Origin: Cordia subcordata
Taxonomy: Eukaryota; Streptophyta; Magnoliopsida; Boraginales; Cordiaceae
Reading direction: 5' to 3'
Length of the DNA: 64,000 nucleotides
Assembly: GCA_028554755.1 (NCBI GenBank)
Contig: JAPTOF010000003.1
Span: 4,506,501 to 4,570,500, forward strand
Below, in pieces: positions 49,048 to 59,778 of the stretch. The translations under genes and the position numbers were made by a program. The notes under the pieces were generated by a model. That model worked only from the letters and a program-made list of their open reading frames with translations. It searched no databases and had not been told where the DNA came from. Every line of letters starts with the position of its first letter. Positions within the stretch are counted from its first letter, which is position 1.

Positions 49048-49250
49048 CTAACTGTAATCAGTTGAAAGAGGTGTAGTCTGGCTTTGTTGAAATGCTAGTC
49101 GCACATTTATTGCAAAGGCAATGCAACTCTGAGGCTTGTTGTAATTGCTCTCGACTCCTTCTTCTGTTGCTTCTTTGGCTTCATTCGCTTGTGTGAACTG
49201 GGGATTGGGCATGGGCATATAACAACGGATATCGCCCAATTTGACATTGG
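49048..49250 (-). pseudogene. Unidentified coding-like remnant
   Basis: About 65 minus-strand codons are open and compositionally balanced (MPMPNPQFTQANEAKEATEEG, then a Cys/Ala/Phe-rich stretch), ending in a stop at 49048. The upstream side runs straight into a TA microsatellite, so no start is visible. No family recognised. It could be a captured gene fragment. Confidence 0.2.
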
Positions 49251-49268
49251 TCAATATAGTTAATCTAG

Positions 49269-49273
<5 letters not shown>

Positions 49274-49323
<50 letters not shown>
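49274..49323. repeat. (TA)n microsatellite
   Basis: About 25 uninterrupted TA units. Confidence 0.95.
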
Positions 49324-49326
<3 letters not shown>

Positions 49327-50526
49327 TTTGATAGTTATCCATATACTTAATCTGGAAGTCTCCATCCTTTTCTTTCCTTCTTTTTACGTTCAAAAAAATG
49401 GGATCTAATACTAAAAATATTACTTTATGTTCTCTTAACATTATATTTTCCTTAATTTTAATTTTTAAAATTAGAGCAGATTACATTTATCTCCATTTGT
49501 TTTGTCAAAATTGCATAAAATTCTATGAAGTTTCAAAACTCATAAATATCTCCTCATGACATAGGAGGTATTAGAAATATTGTTTATAATATCAAGGGTA
49601 TTAGCGAGTGTTAACATTATATTGGGCTAATTTCTAATAAGCCCCTATGGGGCCGGATATAGATCAGTCCATCCCAGCTTGATAGGAAACTAAGCCAGGC
49701 CCAGTCGGAAGATTGACATACGAATGGGCCTAAGATCGTAAAAGGAAAGCGGCCCATTAGGGTATTCAATAGTTAATTATCCTTAAAATTATTTAGTAAT
49801 AAAATATTTAAAATTTTTCTCCACATAAAATTAAAAAGTTCCGTGTAAAAACATTGATGACTATTTAATCTTTCTCTTCTTCTCTTTTTTATTTTTTTTA
49901 ATTTTTTGGGTCATGATGTACAAATGACTATGTAAAAGCTGTATTTTGTGAGCAAGAAATATGTTCCCCCCGCTTGGGGGTGTTTTTCCGAAAATGCATG
50001 GCATTCATAACACAACACCCCTTGAAAAATAATAGCAATTTGAATACAATTCTTATTGCAAGAGTCTAGACGTGGCATTTGAATATTTCTGGACCAAATA
50101 AACGATAGAATACAACAGGCCATTGAGTCAGACACTAGTCACATTGTGTTTAGCTGCACACCTATGCCAACCAGGACCAGTAGTTGCAATATGTCACAAG
50201 TTCGAAATTTTTAATGACTCTAGACTTGTGTCATAAATTTAAAAATAGTATGTCTTACTACGGTATCAACTAAGTTTTAAATGATTAACTGGAAATATCA
50301 TGTCTTCCGTCAATACGAAACACCAACGTGAATACTCAAGTGGTCATGCAAATTGCTTTTTCAGATTGCAGAGCTGACCCCTGGAGGCTGGAGCAACCAT
50401 AAACTATTGAAACTTACCTAGTACGATAAGACTTAGTATGGTGGCAAAATTAGCCATACCTGACGGTTTGCCGAATGAAATCCCCTTCTGTATAGGGCAA
50501 AAAAGCTGGTCCAGCTCAAGTTCTAA

Positions 50527-50724
50527 AGACTTGTCCGAATTGACTTTTTTTTTATGAAAAAGTAATTTTTTTTCCCTAAAAGTGGCACATGTACTTTACA
50601 ATTAATATTTCCCTTGGTTTTTCAAGAAAAGCTGAAATTTGAAAATTTGGAAAAAGTTTGAATTCAACTTTTTCTAAGAGCTAGAAATTTCAGCTTATCA
50701 GAAAAGCCTAATCCAGACAAGCTC
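50527..50724. mobile_element. Harbinger-like MITE, family A (diverged)
   Basis: Left end AGACTTGTCCGAATTGAC and right end CCTAATCCAGACAAGCTC are diverged inverted repeats of the family A type, with the AGCTGAAATTTGAAAA core. Confidence 0.55.
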
Positions 50725-51057
50725 CAAGTACAACATAGTTGCTAGCTTTATATATGGTCGTTATCTGAGAATTTGCCTGTTTAATACTCCAGACACACGT
50801 ACGTACTTATCCGATATGACAAACCAGGATACATATACATATTTACCTTGAGGGAGTCTCTACATATTTCTATTGTAAGAGTTGTATTTGAATCCTAGTA
50901 AGCAAATTCACATGAACACAGTTTGACTAAATGAAGATATATTTACATATTAAACCTCGGTTGCCAAATCTACTAAAGTGCACCTAGACCAACCCGTGTC
51001 GTGTGAAGCACCGCACCATACTATCGATAAATGATCAAATTATCATCCAAATGTAAC

Positions 51058-53538
51058 TCAGAAAGTAGGCAATAGCCATCCAATGCTCCATCCAAGGAGT
51101 AAACCAGCACTAGCAAGGCCCAAGTCGACTGCAAATGCAACAAAAGACTTGCTCATCTTAGATTTTGGTTTTCCTGGCTTCTTCTTCCCAGTCCTCTGTC
51201 TGCCCTTCTTCAGTTAGCTGGATATGTAGAGACCTTTTTTCTTGAGTTGGAGACACAGGGTCTCCAGACGTAAAATTTCTACCCACTGCCTATAAGCGAA
51301 GAGGTGCGAGGCTTGTCTGAAATAAAGGTTAATGATCTGCTCCTTTTCGTCACAGGCTTGCTGCGCCAACATCTCAGCCTCCCTTGCACATGTTTGAGAA
51401 TGGCAAAGTGCTTCTAAAAGTTGAACTCTGCTTACATCAGGATTAGCTTGTTGTGTCTGAACGGAACTCAATTTTCCTGCACTAGGACCATTATCACTGT
51501 AGGAGCATACGTGCCACAAGTTATAAACTTGTAACAAACAGTGAAACAGATGGGACATAACAGTGTATAGATTCTTGAAGGATACATTCTTTTCTTTTTG
51601 CAATTATAAGTTAAATGGAAGACCATGTACAGAAACACAACTCCCTCTTGCTTTTTCCCGAGGGAAAAGCATCCAGGAAATACAGCATGCAGTTTGTATT
51701 GTTCAAAGAGACTACCTATAATGAAGGGATGACATTACAAGCTATCAGGATGTCAAAGATTGTCTCAACAAATGTATATCAATTTGCTTTCATATCTAGC
51801 AATATGTTGAGAAACCTCAGGTAACAGATTATGAAACTTTGGATATTCAATGAAAATCTAACATTTTCTGAAATAGCTTCTGACTAATATAACGGATGCA
51901 GTCCACAACAAGGAAAATTAGCTACAAGCCTTCTTAAGCAACATCTGATGAATGAGATTTTCCTCTAGTTCAAATTATATCTTAATGCTTCAAGATGGTG
52001 CTCATCTTTATGCCGAATAAATGATCTCATAACCATTATATAATGAATTCTTTTCTTCATCCTTCTCAGGCTTAACTACTGGCATTTATAAAGGTGAAGA
52101 CCAATCTAATTCCATGTAGTCTATCTAGAATTGCTAAATCTCTTCATAGTTTAGTTCAAAGTATGTGAGAGAGGTACAGAAGGATGGCAGATGCTTAATG
52201 TGATTCAACTACAAGGAGAATCATACATTAATTCTTTGCTGTCAAAATGTGATGAAAGTGTATATGTAGATTCCATATACAAATCCAAAAATTAAACAAG
52301 CAATTCAGGGGATTTCAGGGAAAGAATTGATACATGAGAAAAAAATTTCTACTGCCCAAATAGAGTAATACCTAGATAGACTTTTTGAACTACGTAGTGA
52401 GCACTCTATGACACTTGGCGTAAACGATGCTTTCTCCATCACTTCTTTGCTGTCAAAATGTGATGGAAGTGTATACATAGATGTACAAATTCAAAACTTA
52501 AAATGAGCAATTCGGGGGGACTTCATTAAAAGAATTGATATATGAGAAAAATATTTGTACTGCCCAAATAACGTAATACCTAGATAGACTTTCTGAACTA
52601 TGTGGTGAGCACCCTGTGACACTTGGTGTGAATGATGCTTTCTCCATGCTAGCTGAAACAAGATATCTTGAATTAGAGTCAGCTTCAGTAGGGATGTCTG
52701 ATGTAATCTGTCCCTTCACTTGCTCAGAGTTCAGTAGACAAGTGGACTTACTTCCAGAATTCTCAGGGCGTGGAATATCACCACTCTCCTATGCTTAAGA
52801 GACTTACAAGTTAAAATGGAAGCTAAATCCCCTCTATCATTTGTACGCCACCATGGTTCAACCTTGTTAACTCCAATCCATTAGGAATCTAGGTCAGACA
52901 AAGCTTCCCGGAATGCTGAGATACCTGAGTGCTGTACAAGTCTAATTCCATAATACAGGTATTTGCCACACAAGATTCACGGAAGTCTTTGTTCACTGCC
53001 ATTTTCTGTAAATCATTACCAATTATGGCATTAAGATCTTGAATGTCATTGTGCTGCTCAAGTTTTACAAAACTATCATCAACTTTCCTGTGTTGGTCGA
53101 AGCATGCAATACCATCTGCTTTGGGATTAGCTTTTCTACAATACTTCTCAATAAACTGGTTTCCCCTATTACATTTCCCTATTTTATAAATAGAATTAGC
53201 AGTTGAACTAACCTCTGCTTCCGGTCCATCTAATGACTCCTGGAGAAAAATTTGTTCATGATTTTGCAACCAGCAATTCCTGTAAGGTAAATAAGGCTTG
53301 TGAGTTGAAAGATGGCCTAATGAATTAGATGGACCTTTCTAACTGCCATCAGACTGCGACTTTGTAGAAGACATTATATAGAGAGCTAACTTTCAAGCAA
53401 TCTTTCCGGTTTTCTACGACAGACAAGAGTTACCAGTTGTTACCATTTCATCCTTGATCCTGCAGCGGTTGTTGTTTCAATTGGTTCCAAGCCTGCTATA
53501 TCTGCTCCATTTAGATTAGAATTTGAAAACAGCAGCAT
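51058..53538 (-). pseudogene. Plant-specific membrane-anchored protein gene with premature stop
   Basis: Minus-strand exons 53538-53444, 53279-52925, 52788-52580, an optional duplicated exon 52449-52372, and 51496-51214 join in phase, giving 313 residues, or 339 with the extra exon. Seen: N-terminal IETTTAAGSRMKW then NCWLQNHEQ; a charged middle; the conserved block VQLLEALCHSQTCAREAE and RQASHLFAYRQWVEILRLE, predicted helical. A TAA at 51214-51216 ends the frame, but the same frame continues to TGA at 51058 and encodes a basic linker followed by SFVAFAVDLGLASAG and LLLGWSIGWLLPTF, the C-terminal membrane segment I associate with this plant family (sometimes called proteophosphoglycan-related). 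No intron of credible size can remove the stop. So the allele is truncated, or the base call is wrong. A non-coding first exon ending at 57710 is possible. Function unknown. Confidence 0.7.
52229..52650 (-). repeat. 211-base tandem duplication spanning an exon end and intron
   Basis: Two head-to-tail copies, 52229-52439 and 52440-52650. Landmarks are TTCTTTGCTGTCAAAATGTG at 52232 and 52443 and the CTAGATAGACTTT-GAACTA block in both. Each copy holds the last 68 bases of an exon (minus strand, from ATGGAGAAAGC) plus the start of the next intron. The coding parts differ at eight of 68 positions by eye, all transitions. Confidence 0.9.
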
Positions 53539-54054
53539 GAAAGAGAGTTATATTACACATCATGGATGTAAGAATAAAAACACTTATGCAGCTTCCTTAG
53601 ATCTAACCAATCAACTATTAGATTTCAAGCATACACTACATTGTTCCCTATTTCTATTAGCTGCACGAGACAGATAAAAGAATCAACAAGCCCAAATGTA
53701 TGCATGTATACTCCTAATTATTTGAAGGAAAGAGAATCCTTTAAAGGACAAGTGCTAACATATGCAAACACATCTCTTTCCATGCAGAGCTGCAATTATC
53801 CATTTCGTAGCCACTGTCCATAGAACTTGCAAATGTGCTCAACAACATTATCATCTCTTCTGGTTACTAGCTTAAGAAAGTAAAGAAATAAAGTCCGTAA
53901 AAGCTTCTTCAAAGTCATAAATTGAATATTTTTCAGAAGGTAGCATCGCGACGCATGTTTCGACATCCTTTTTGCCACATGGAGTACAGCTGATTGTTTT
54001 GATCAATCTTGACAATACACACCAAAAGCTTTGACATCTCAAGTTATGTCACTG

Positions 54055-54870
54055 CTGAAACATTTTCAAATTCAAATAACTTCCACAGATTCCTCACATC
54101 AGTGTACATCTATTGCAGTTTTTTGTCTTCAGTCCAGCTGTCGAACCATTCGGTCAGGATCTATTTGCAATTTTGATATATGATTTAGCAGCTAGAAACA
54201 ACCTGACCCAATGATTGGACAGCCGAACTGAAGGGCAACTTTTATTGCAATCGTACACAAGTTTTCGTTGGGTTAAAGCACATAAAGAAAAATCGAAGCT
54301 TCAAAAATTTATCAACCTCCCCTACCTAGCAGGGCAATCACAGCAATCATCACCACTGCTACAAGATCAATTGATACTAAGACGAGTAGCCCAAGATATT
54401 ATATGAGGGACTCACATATTATGTTTTTCTATGTAAGACAAGTATATATTGAAACACACAATTTCACAACCAGTGGACAATTAGGTTTCATTTATCAATT
54501 TACGAAGAATTCTTTCAAAACTTGTAACACCTATCGACTAAGTTCCACATCAGGGATTCCCACCAATAATAATCTAGAGTGCAAAAATTGCAACCTATTT
54601 TGCCAAAGTTGCATGCTATACCCAATTTTACCATAATAATTCAATAACCTCTTAAAACTTGCAAGAATGCGGGTCGTTACCGCTTGTGTCTTTTTCAATA
54701 GCAGGAGATGCTTTCCCACATTTTTATAAATGGCAATATGACATTCTAGTGTAAAACTTTGGCAAAAGATAGGTATTATTTCCATTTGCCAAAAGTTTAA
54801 TTCAGTCTAGAATCTAAACCTCTATTATGTTCCTAATAAACAGCCAATGAAGTCCTAAAATTACTCAAGA
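54055..54870. repeat. Hairpin-bearing repeat, copy 1
   Basis: Diverged direct repeat of the sequence 878 bases to the right. It contains a 32-base inverted repeat (54127-54158 with 54202-54233, five mismatches, 43-base loop; arm motif CTTCAGTCCAGCTGTCGAAC) and later GCAAAAATTGCAACCTATTTTGCCAAAGTT. Class unknown. Confidence 0.6.
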
Positions 54871-54944
54871 ATGTAGAAATATTGGTATAGTCCTGTTCTT
54901 CACAAAAGGTCTCCCTTACCAGGCAGGGCATTCGTTTCCCTTCA

Positions 54945-55660
54945 GATGTCAAGTAACTTCCATAGATTGTATCAAATTTGTTTACATCTATTATAGTTGT
55001 TTGTCTTTAGTCCGGCTGCTGAACCATTCGGTTAGTAGATTTTGTTGGGTATTTAGTTCAACAACTCAAATTCGAAAGAGAAAAAGCTTGACCGAATGTT
55101 TAGACAGCCGGACCAAAGACCAAACCTTATTGCAATTGTACCAACTTTTTTTATGTTTTCATGCGGTCAAAGCAAATGATAAGGATAAATATTGCTACAA
55201 ACTTATAACCTCTCCAAGCCAGTAGGCACTTATCAAGCCATTCATTCAGGTCACTAATTCAGACAGGAGTTTCACTACCTTAGGGCAACTAAAGTTAGTG
55301 CCTCCGTTCAGGCACTTTAGAGACTATGTTCCATATCAGGGACTGCAACCAAAAAGTAGTTTAGAGTGCAAAAAGTCACACTGTGTTTTGTCAAAGTTAC
55401 AAGTTATACCCTACCAAAACGCAAATAATTTAAGAACATTCTGTGATTTATAAGAATGTGGGCCACTACCCCTCCTGTCTTTTTGAATGGAACAGGGTAT
55501 TATGCTACATTCTTATAGAATCACAAGGATATGGCACTCTAACGTGCAACTTTGGCAAAACACCAGTATTTTTGCCTTTCACCCAATAACTTAATTCATC
55601 TTGACCTCTAATATTTTCCTGGTAAACAGCCAATTAAGCCCTATAGTTACTCGAAAAGGC
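54945..55660. repeat. Hairpin-bearing repeat, copy 2
   Basis: Matches copy 1 in order: ACTTCCATAGATT, CTTTAGTCCGGCTGCTGAAC, its inverted partner CAGCCGGACCAAAG at 55105-55118, CATATCAGGGACTGCAACC, TTTTGTCAAAGTTAC, GAATGTGGGCCACTACC and AACAGCCAATTAAGCCCTA. Confidence 0.6.
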
Positions 55661-55858
55661 ACTCTTATTAGTACACCCCCGTCCTAGTTCCCTTTTTAAC
55701 CTTTACAAGTATAATACCTTCGCCTCGAAAAAAGAAGGCATAAATGTAACACTTTCAAAAAGGCAACTTAGTGTATGAAACTCCTGCTATGCATCGTGGA
55801 AAAGGGTTATTCCACCTTTGCTGACTCATATTCCTCTACAGCCTATTCACGCGGACTC

Positions 55859-57211
55859 TATAATGATTTCCAATATTGGAAATCCCACTTTCTTATGAGT
55901 GGTTCTTAAGTTCAAGGGATCTCCCACCTACTAAACCAGCTTTTTGGGATGGGCTCATCATTTGGACTTAAGTTATTATATTAGTGCTCTCGTTGAGAAT
56001 GGGCTCCATGGAGGAGAGACTATAGGCTGGATGAAGGTGTAATAAAGTGTCACACTAACTATTGGTAGATGAGTTAAAGTGTTATACTGAATACTTGTAG
56101 ATGAGTGCAGTGGCTAAAGGGAAAGGGCTACTGCCGGGCTAGTGTCAATCGGTGAAGCCTGGAAGATGAGTGCAACAACCAAAGGGAAAGGGCTAGTGCT
56201 AGGCCAATGTCGATAGGTGAAGCCTATAGGCATTAAGACATGGTACGGTCCAGAGGAGTTCAGCCACCTAAGGGGAAAGGGCCACCACCGGTTCAATGCC
56301 AATAGGTTAGCTCGACGCGGACGTTATCCCTTTGAGGGGTGGAATGTAATGATTTTCCACATCGAATATCCTACTTCTTTATGAGTGCTTCTTACTTCCA
56401 AGCATAGATATCAAAATCATACGATTCACGGTTCGGATCGTACGATTCGATACGATTCACCAATAAAACGATACGTATCTAAAGGTGAATCGTAGCTACT
56501 AGTGAATCATTACCGAATCGTTCGATTCACCTACGATTCACTGAATCACCACGATTCACATTGAACTAAATTTAAAACCCACATTAAAAAGTCCATTTGC
56601 TAAGACAAAATTGAAAACCTATTGTAAACCCAAAGAAACCAAAAAGAAAAGCCCATTTGCTAGATGATTAAACTGTCTTCCATTCAAACATCAAAGATCA
56701 AACATAATAAATCTAGAAAAGAAACAAAAAGAAAGAAAAAATAAAAACATAGTGTTTTACAACATAAGATGATGTTTATATAACTATAAAGTAATATGGT
56801 ATTGAACCCATTAACATATACTTATTTTACTCTTTTCCAGTAATTTACAAATTATAATTACATGTTCATATAAACTAAAACTTAAATATTTTTATCTTCC
56901 AATATCTAATTGCTTCTAAATGTAAATTAAAATAACCTAATATAACAAAAAAACATGTACCAATATCAATTCAAATAAAAAGTTTTAATGCTAAACATCA
57001 AATGGAACCATGATATATTTGTTTTATGTACTTTTAAATTTGTGGCCGAATCGTTACGATTCACGATTCGATACGATTCACGATTCAAAAAAATGACATT
57101 TCGATTCACGATACGATTCACGATTGACAACTATGCTTCCAAGGGATTCTCTCACCTGTCAGACCAGTCTTTTGAAATGGGATAGGCTATTTCTTTGGGC
57201 TTAAGTTATTA
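55859..57211. mobile_element. TRIM-like element with a hAT insertion in its right repeat
   Basis: Two direct repeats of about 120 bases: 55859-55979 (TATAATGATTTCCAATATTGG ... GACTTAAGTTATTA) and 56345-57211 after removing the 733-base insertion (TGTAATGATTTTCCACATCG ... GGCTTAAGTTATTA). The right repeat is preceded by a purine tract (GAGGGGTGGAA), as expected for a polypurine tract. The 365-base interior has no coding capacity and carries two copies of a roughly 58-base unit with AAAGGGAAAGGGCTA. This layout fits a terminal-repeat retrotransposon in miniature. A primer binding site was not clear. Confidence 0.5.
56403..57135. mobile_element. Non-autonomous hAT transposon, 733 bp
   Basis: Perfect 8-base target duplication CTTCCAAG at 56395-56402 and 57136-57143. 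Terminal inverted repeats CATAGATATCAAAATC and GATTGACAACTATG. Subterminal regions on both sides are packed with ACGATTCA/TACGATTCAC motifs, probable transposase-binding repeats. The interior is AT-rich without a transposase. It interrupts the right repeat of the TRIM-like element, whose halves rejoin cleanly. Confidence 0.9.
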
Positions 57212-57897
57212 CAGACTGTTATAAAAATCACTTTTTCTCATTAAAAATGAAAAGGAAAAGAAAAACTTTTTTCTTTTCGGCAACAAAATGAGCTATTCAC
57301 CACAAATTCATCCAAAACCCAGCAATTCACGCTTTTGGAAATAAACTACATCATTAGGTCAACTCTTTTACTTTTCAACACAGTCATGATGCTCAGAAAC
57401 TAAACTAAAACACTAAGTTAACTCTTTCATCTTTCAACATATCCATGATGCTCTGACAATAAACTAAACCACTGAGTTAACTCTTTTATCTTTCAACATA
57501 TCCAACCAAGATAAACAAAAAAAAAAAGAAAAGAAAACACCAAATTGATTTTGATTCACAAACCCAACTGAAAACACAGCTAGGAGAATTGAGCACATAA
57601 ACCAAAAAGAGACATTAAAAAAGAAAAAGATGGATTCAAGAATTGTAATGATTCTTTGAAGTATAGAGATAAGGAGACAAAGATGTTAACAAGACAAAAG
57701 TCAATATACCTTGATGGATACGATATGCTAATCACGTGAGAATGTGCGAGTGCGAGATCTGGGAGATGAGTCTAGTAAAGCCAAGCAGTTTGCTTTTGCA
57801 GCAAATGGCATGTTTCGTAAACTGTTCTTGCAGGTTGGGAATCAAGACATGGCGCCCAGTTCATTTGATACGTGTCACTCTGCATTATATGCATAAA

Positions 57898-58214
57898 GGG
57901 TCGTTCGGCTCGTTGATTAATTTTTAAATTTTTTTTTAATTTTTAAGGAAAATATTTTTTAAAAAAATAAAAAATTTTAACTTTTGAAAACAGCTGAAAT
58001 TAATTTTTTTTATAAAAAAATTAGAGCCTGTTTGGCTCTGCTTTTTTGCTATTTGTAAACACATAAAAAAAGCATCTCTTTATTTACAGCTTATAAACCC
58101 TAAATAAGCTTAGCCAAACAGACTTTTAATCCAAATATTTATTGCAAAAAATATATATATATTTTTAGAAAAAAACACATATTTTTCATGAAAAAGGCCA
58201 ATCTAAATAGGCCC
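57898..58214. mobile_element. Harbinger-like MITE, family A, carrying a nested MITE
   Basis: Left end GGGTCGTTCGGCTCGTTGATT, right end AGGCCAATCTAAATAGGCCC. The middle is interrupted by a family B element. Confidence 0.55.
58024..58125. mobile_element. Small Tourist-like MITE, family B, nested
   Basis: A 102-base element with ends GAGCCTGTTTGGCTCTGC and TTAGCCAAACAGACTT and a perfect TTA duplication (58021-58023 and 58126-58128). Confidence 0.75.
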
Positions 58215-58544
58215 TAAGCTTATAAGTTAGTTAAAATTATTTATACGTTAAAAATATTTCTTTTCATGTTTAGTTAAGTTACTTTAATAATAATTTTTTT
58301 TAATTTGTAGCTACCCAATCAACTAAAACAACTACTTTTGTGGAACAACGCCCAAAAAATCCTTTATCCTTTAAAATTTTAGGTACTATAAAAAAACCCT
58401 TTATCCTTCAAAATTTTAGGTAGATTTGACAATATAGACGTGCCTTACACCAAATTATTTTACTAGTAATATGATCAACATTGGGGATCTTTTGCGTAAT
58501 AAATTGCAAACATAGAAAGTTATATCATACATGTTAAAGACAAT

Positions 58545-58800
58545 GTACTCACTAAGAAATATGCACATTTAGTGAACAAAGACCATAAAATTTATGCACA
58601 AATAGTATAAAAATTATGAACAAACACGTCAATTAAATTATTCACAACTTTTTTACTATTTGTTCATAATTTATTAGTTCACTACTTAATATATATTTGT
58701 TCACCAATCTTGCATATATACATACACAAAAACAAATTCACACACACAAACTCATATAGTATTAATATTTTGAGCAAACAGTATTAATATTGGAAAAAAG
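58545..58800. repeat. Dispersed repeat, copy 2
   Basis: Counterpart of 19190-19440 in the same orientation. See that entry for the shared blocks. Confidence 0.55.
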
Positions 58801-59727
58801 ACATTTAAATCCTTGACTTTTAGCCATTAAACCAAATAGACCCCTTAGTTTTTCTTTTTCTCTTACCAAGTCCCCTTATGTTAGAAAATATCATTTTTTC
58901 CCTTAATAAGGCATTGACATAGCAAAATTCTAATATGTCTTCATTTTTATTTTACATTATTATTTCACCACTTGAATTCGTATAAAATTCTAATATTTTT
59001 ATTCATTTTTAATTTATTTTTTACATTATTCACCTAATACTTTGTAAGACATTTAATTAAAGCTACAATTGTCTTTTCTTTTATTAAAAAAAGTAGAATC
59101 ATGAATACGGATTTGTTAAACTGAATAATACAATGATTTGTGATCCTTTTATTTGTTGAAATTTCTTTTTTTTTAATTTCTTGTGTCCCCTGAATAATGA
59201 TGATCACTCACAATTAGCTAAGATGCATTATATGAATAACACAACTGAATAAACAGAGAAGCAATCACGCTGGACTTGAGATATGAGAAAATGCTTGTCC
59301 TTATATTAGAATAATTTAAAAATAAAAATATAAAAATATTAGAGCTTTTTTTAAAATCCAAGTGGTGAATAATTTAAAGATAAAAAATAATTTAAAATAA
59401 AAATATTAGAATGTTAGGAGAATAATTTAAAAATAAAAAATAATAGAACTTTTTTCAAAATTCAAGGGATGAAGGAATAATGTAAAAATAAAAAATAGGA
59501 GATATTAGAATTTTGTCATGTCATTTGCTACATGAAGATAAAAAATGACATTTTTTTAACATAGACAAATCTTGAAAGAGAAAAAAAAAATTGAGGAACC
59601 TATTTGGTTTAATAGATAAAAATAAGAGACTTAAATATCTTTTTCTATATTCATATTCATATTATAAGTGAAGTCGAGGGAACATAGAGGCGAAGGTGCA
59701 TGGGCATGGTGGTAATTTTAGAAAGTC

Positions 59728-59734
59728 TATAAAA
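59728..59734 (+). promoter_or_regulatory. TATA box of the PTAC7 gene
   Basis: TATAAAA lies 51 bases before the ATG at 59779, which would give a 5' leader of about 20 bases. Confidence 0.6.
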
Positions 59735-59778
59735 GCGAACCTCGCAAGATAAAAAGAAAGCAAAACGTTCCAACTGCA

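Larger units (their letters stand above)
41282..51057. other. Transposon-rich intergenic region
   Basis: Nearly 10 kb of AT-rich DNA with several Helitron ends, MITE fragments, microsatellites and a 13-C run. Apart from a possible coding remnant at 49048-49250 I see no gene. Confidence 0.65.
53539..57709. other. Upstream or 5'-intron region of the minus-strand gene
   Basis: If the first exon ending at 57710 (minus-strand CATCAAG|GTATAT) is real, this is a long 5' intron. It holds two diverged hairpin-bearing repeats, a TRIM-like element and a hAT element. Short open frames at 53796-53978 and 54215-54785 overlap these repeats and are not convincing genes. Confidence 0.4.

Noticed and set aside
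53796..54060. Several overlapping open frames in different registers, considered as an upstream exon or separate small gene
   Set aside because: No single frame shows coding signals, and the first coding exon with a fitting ATG is at 53538.
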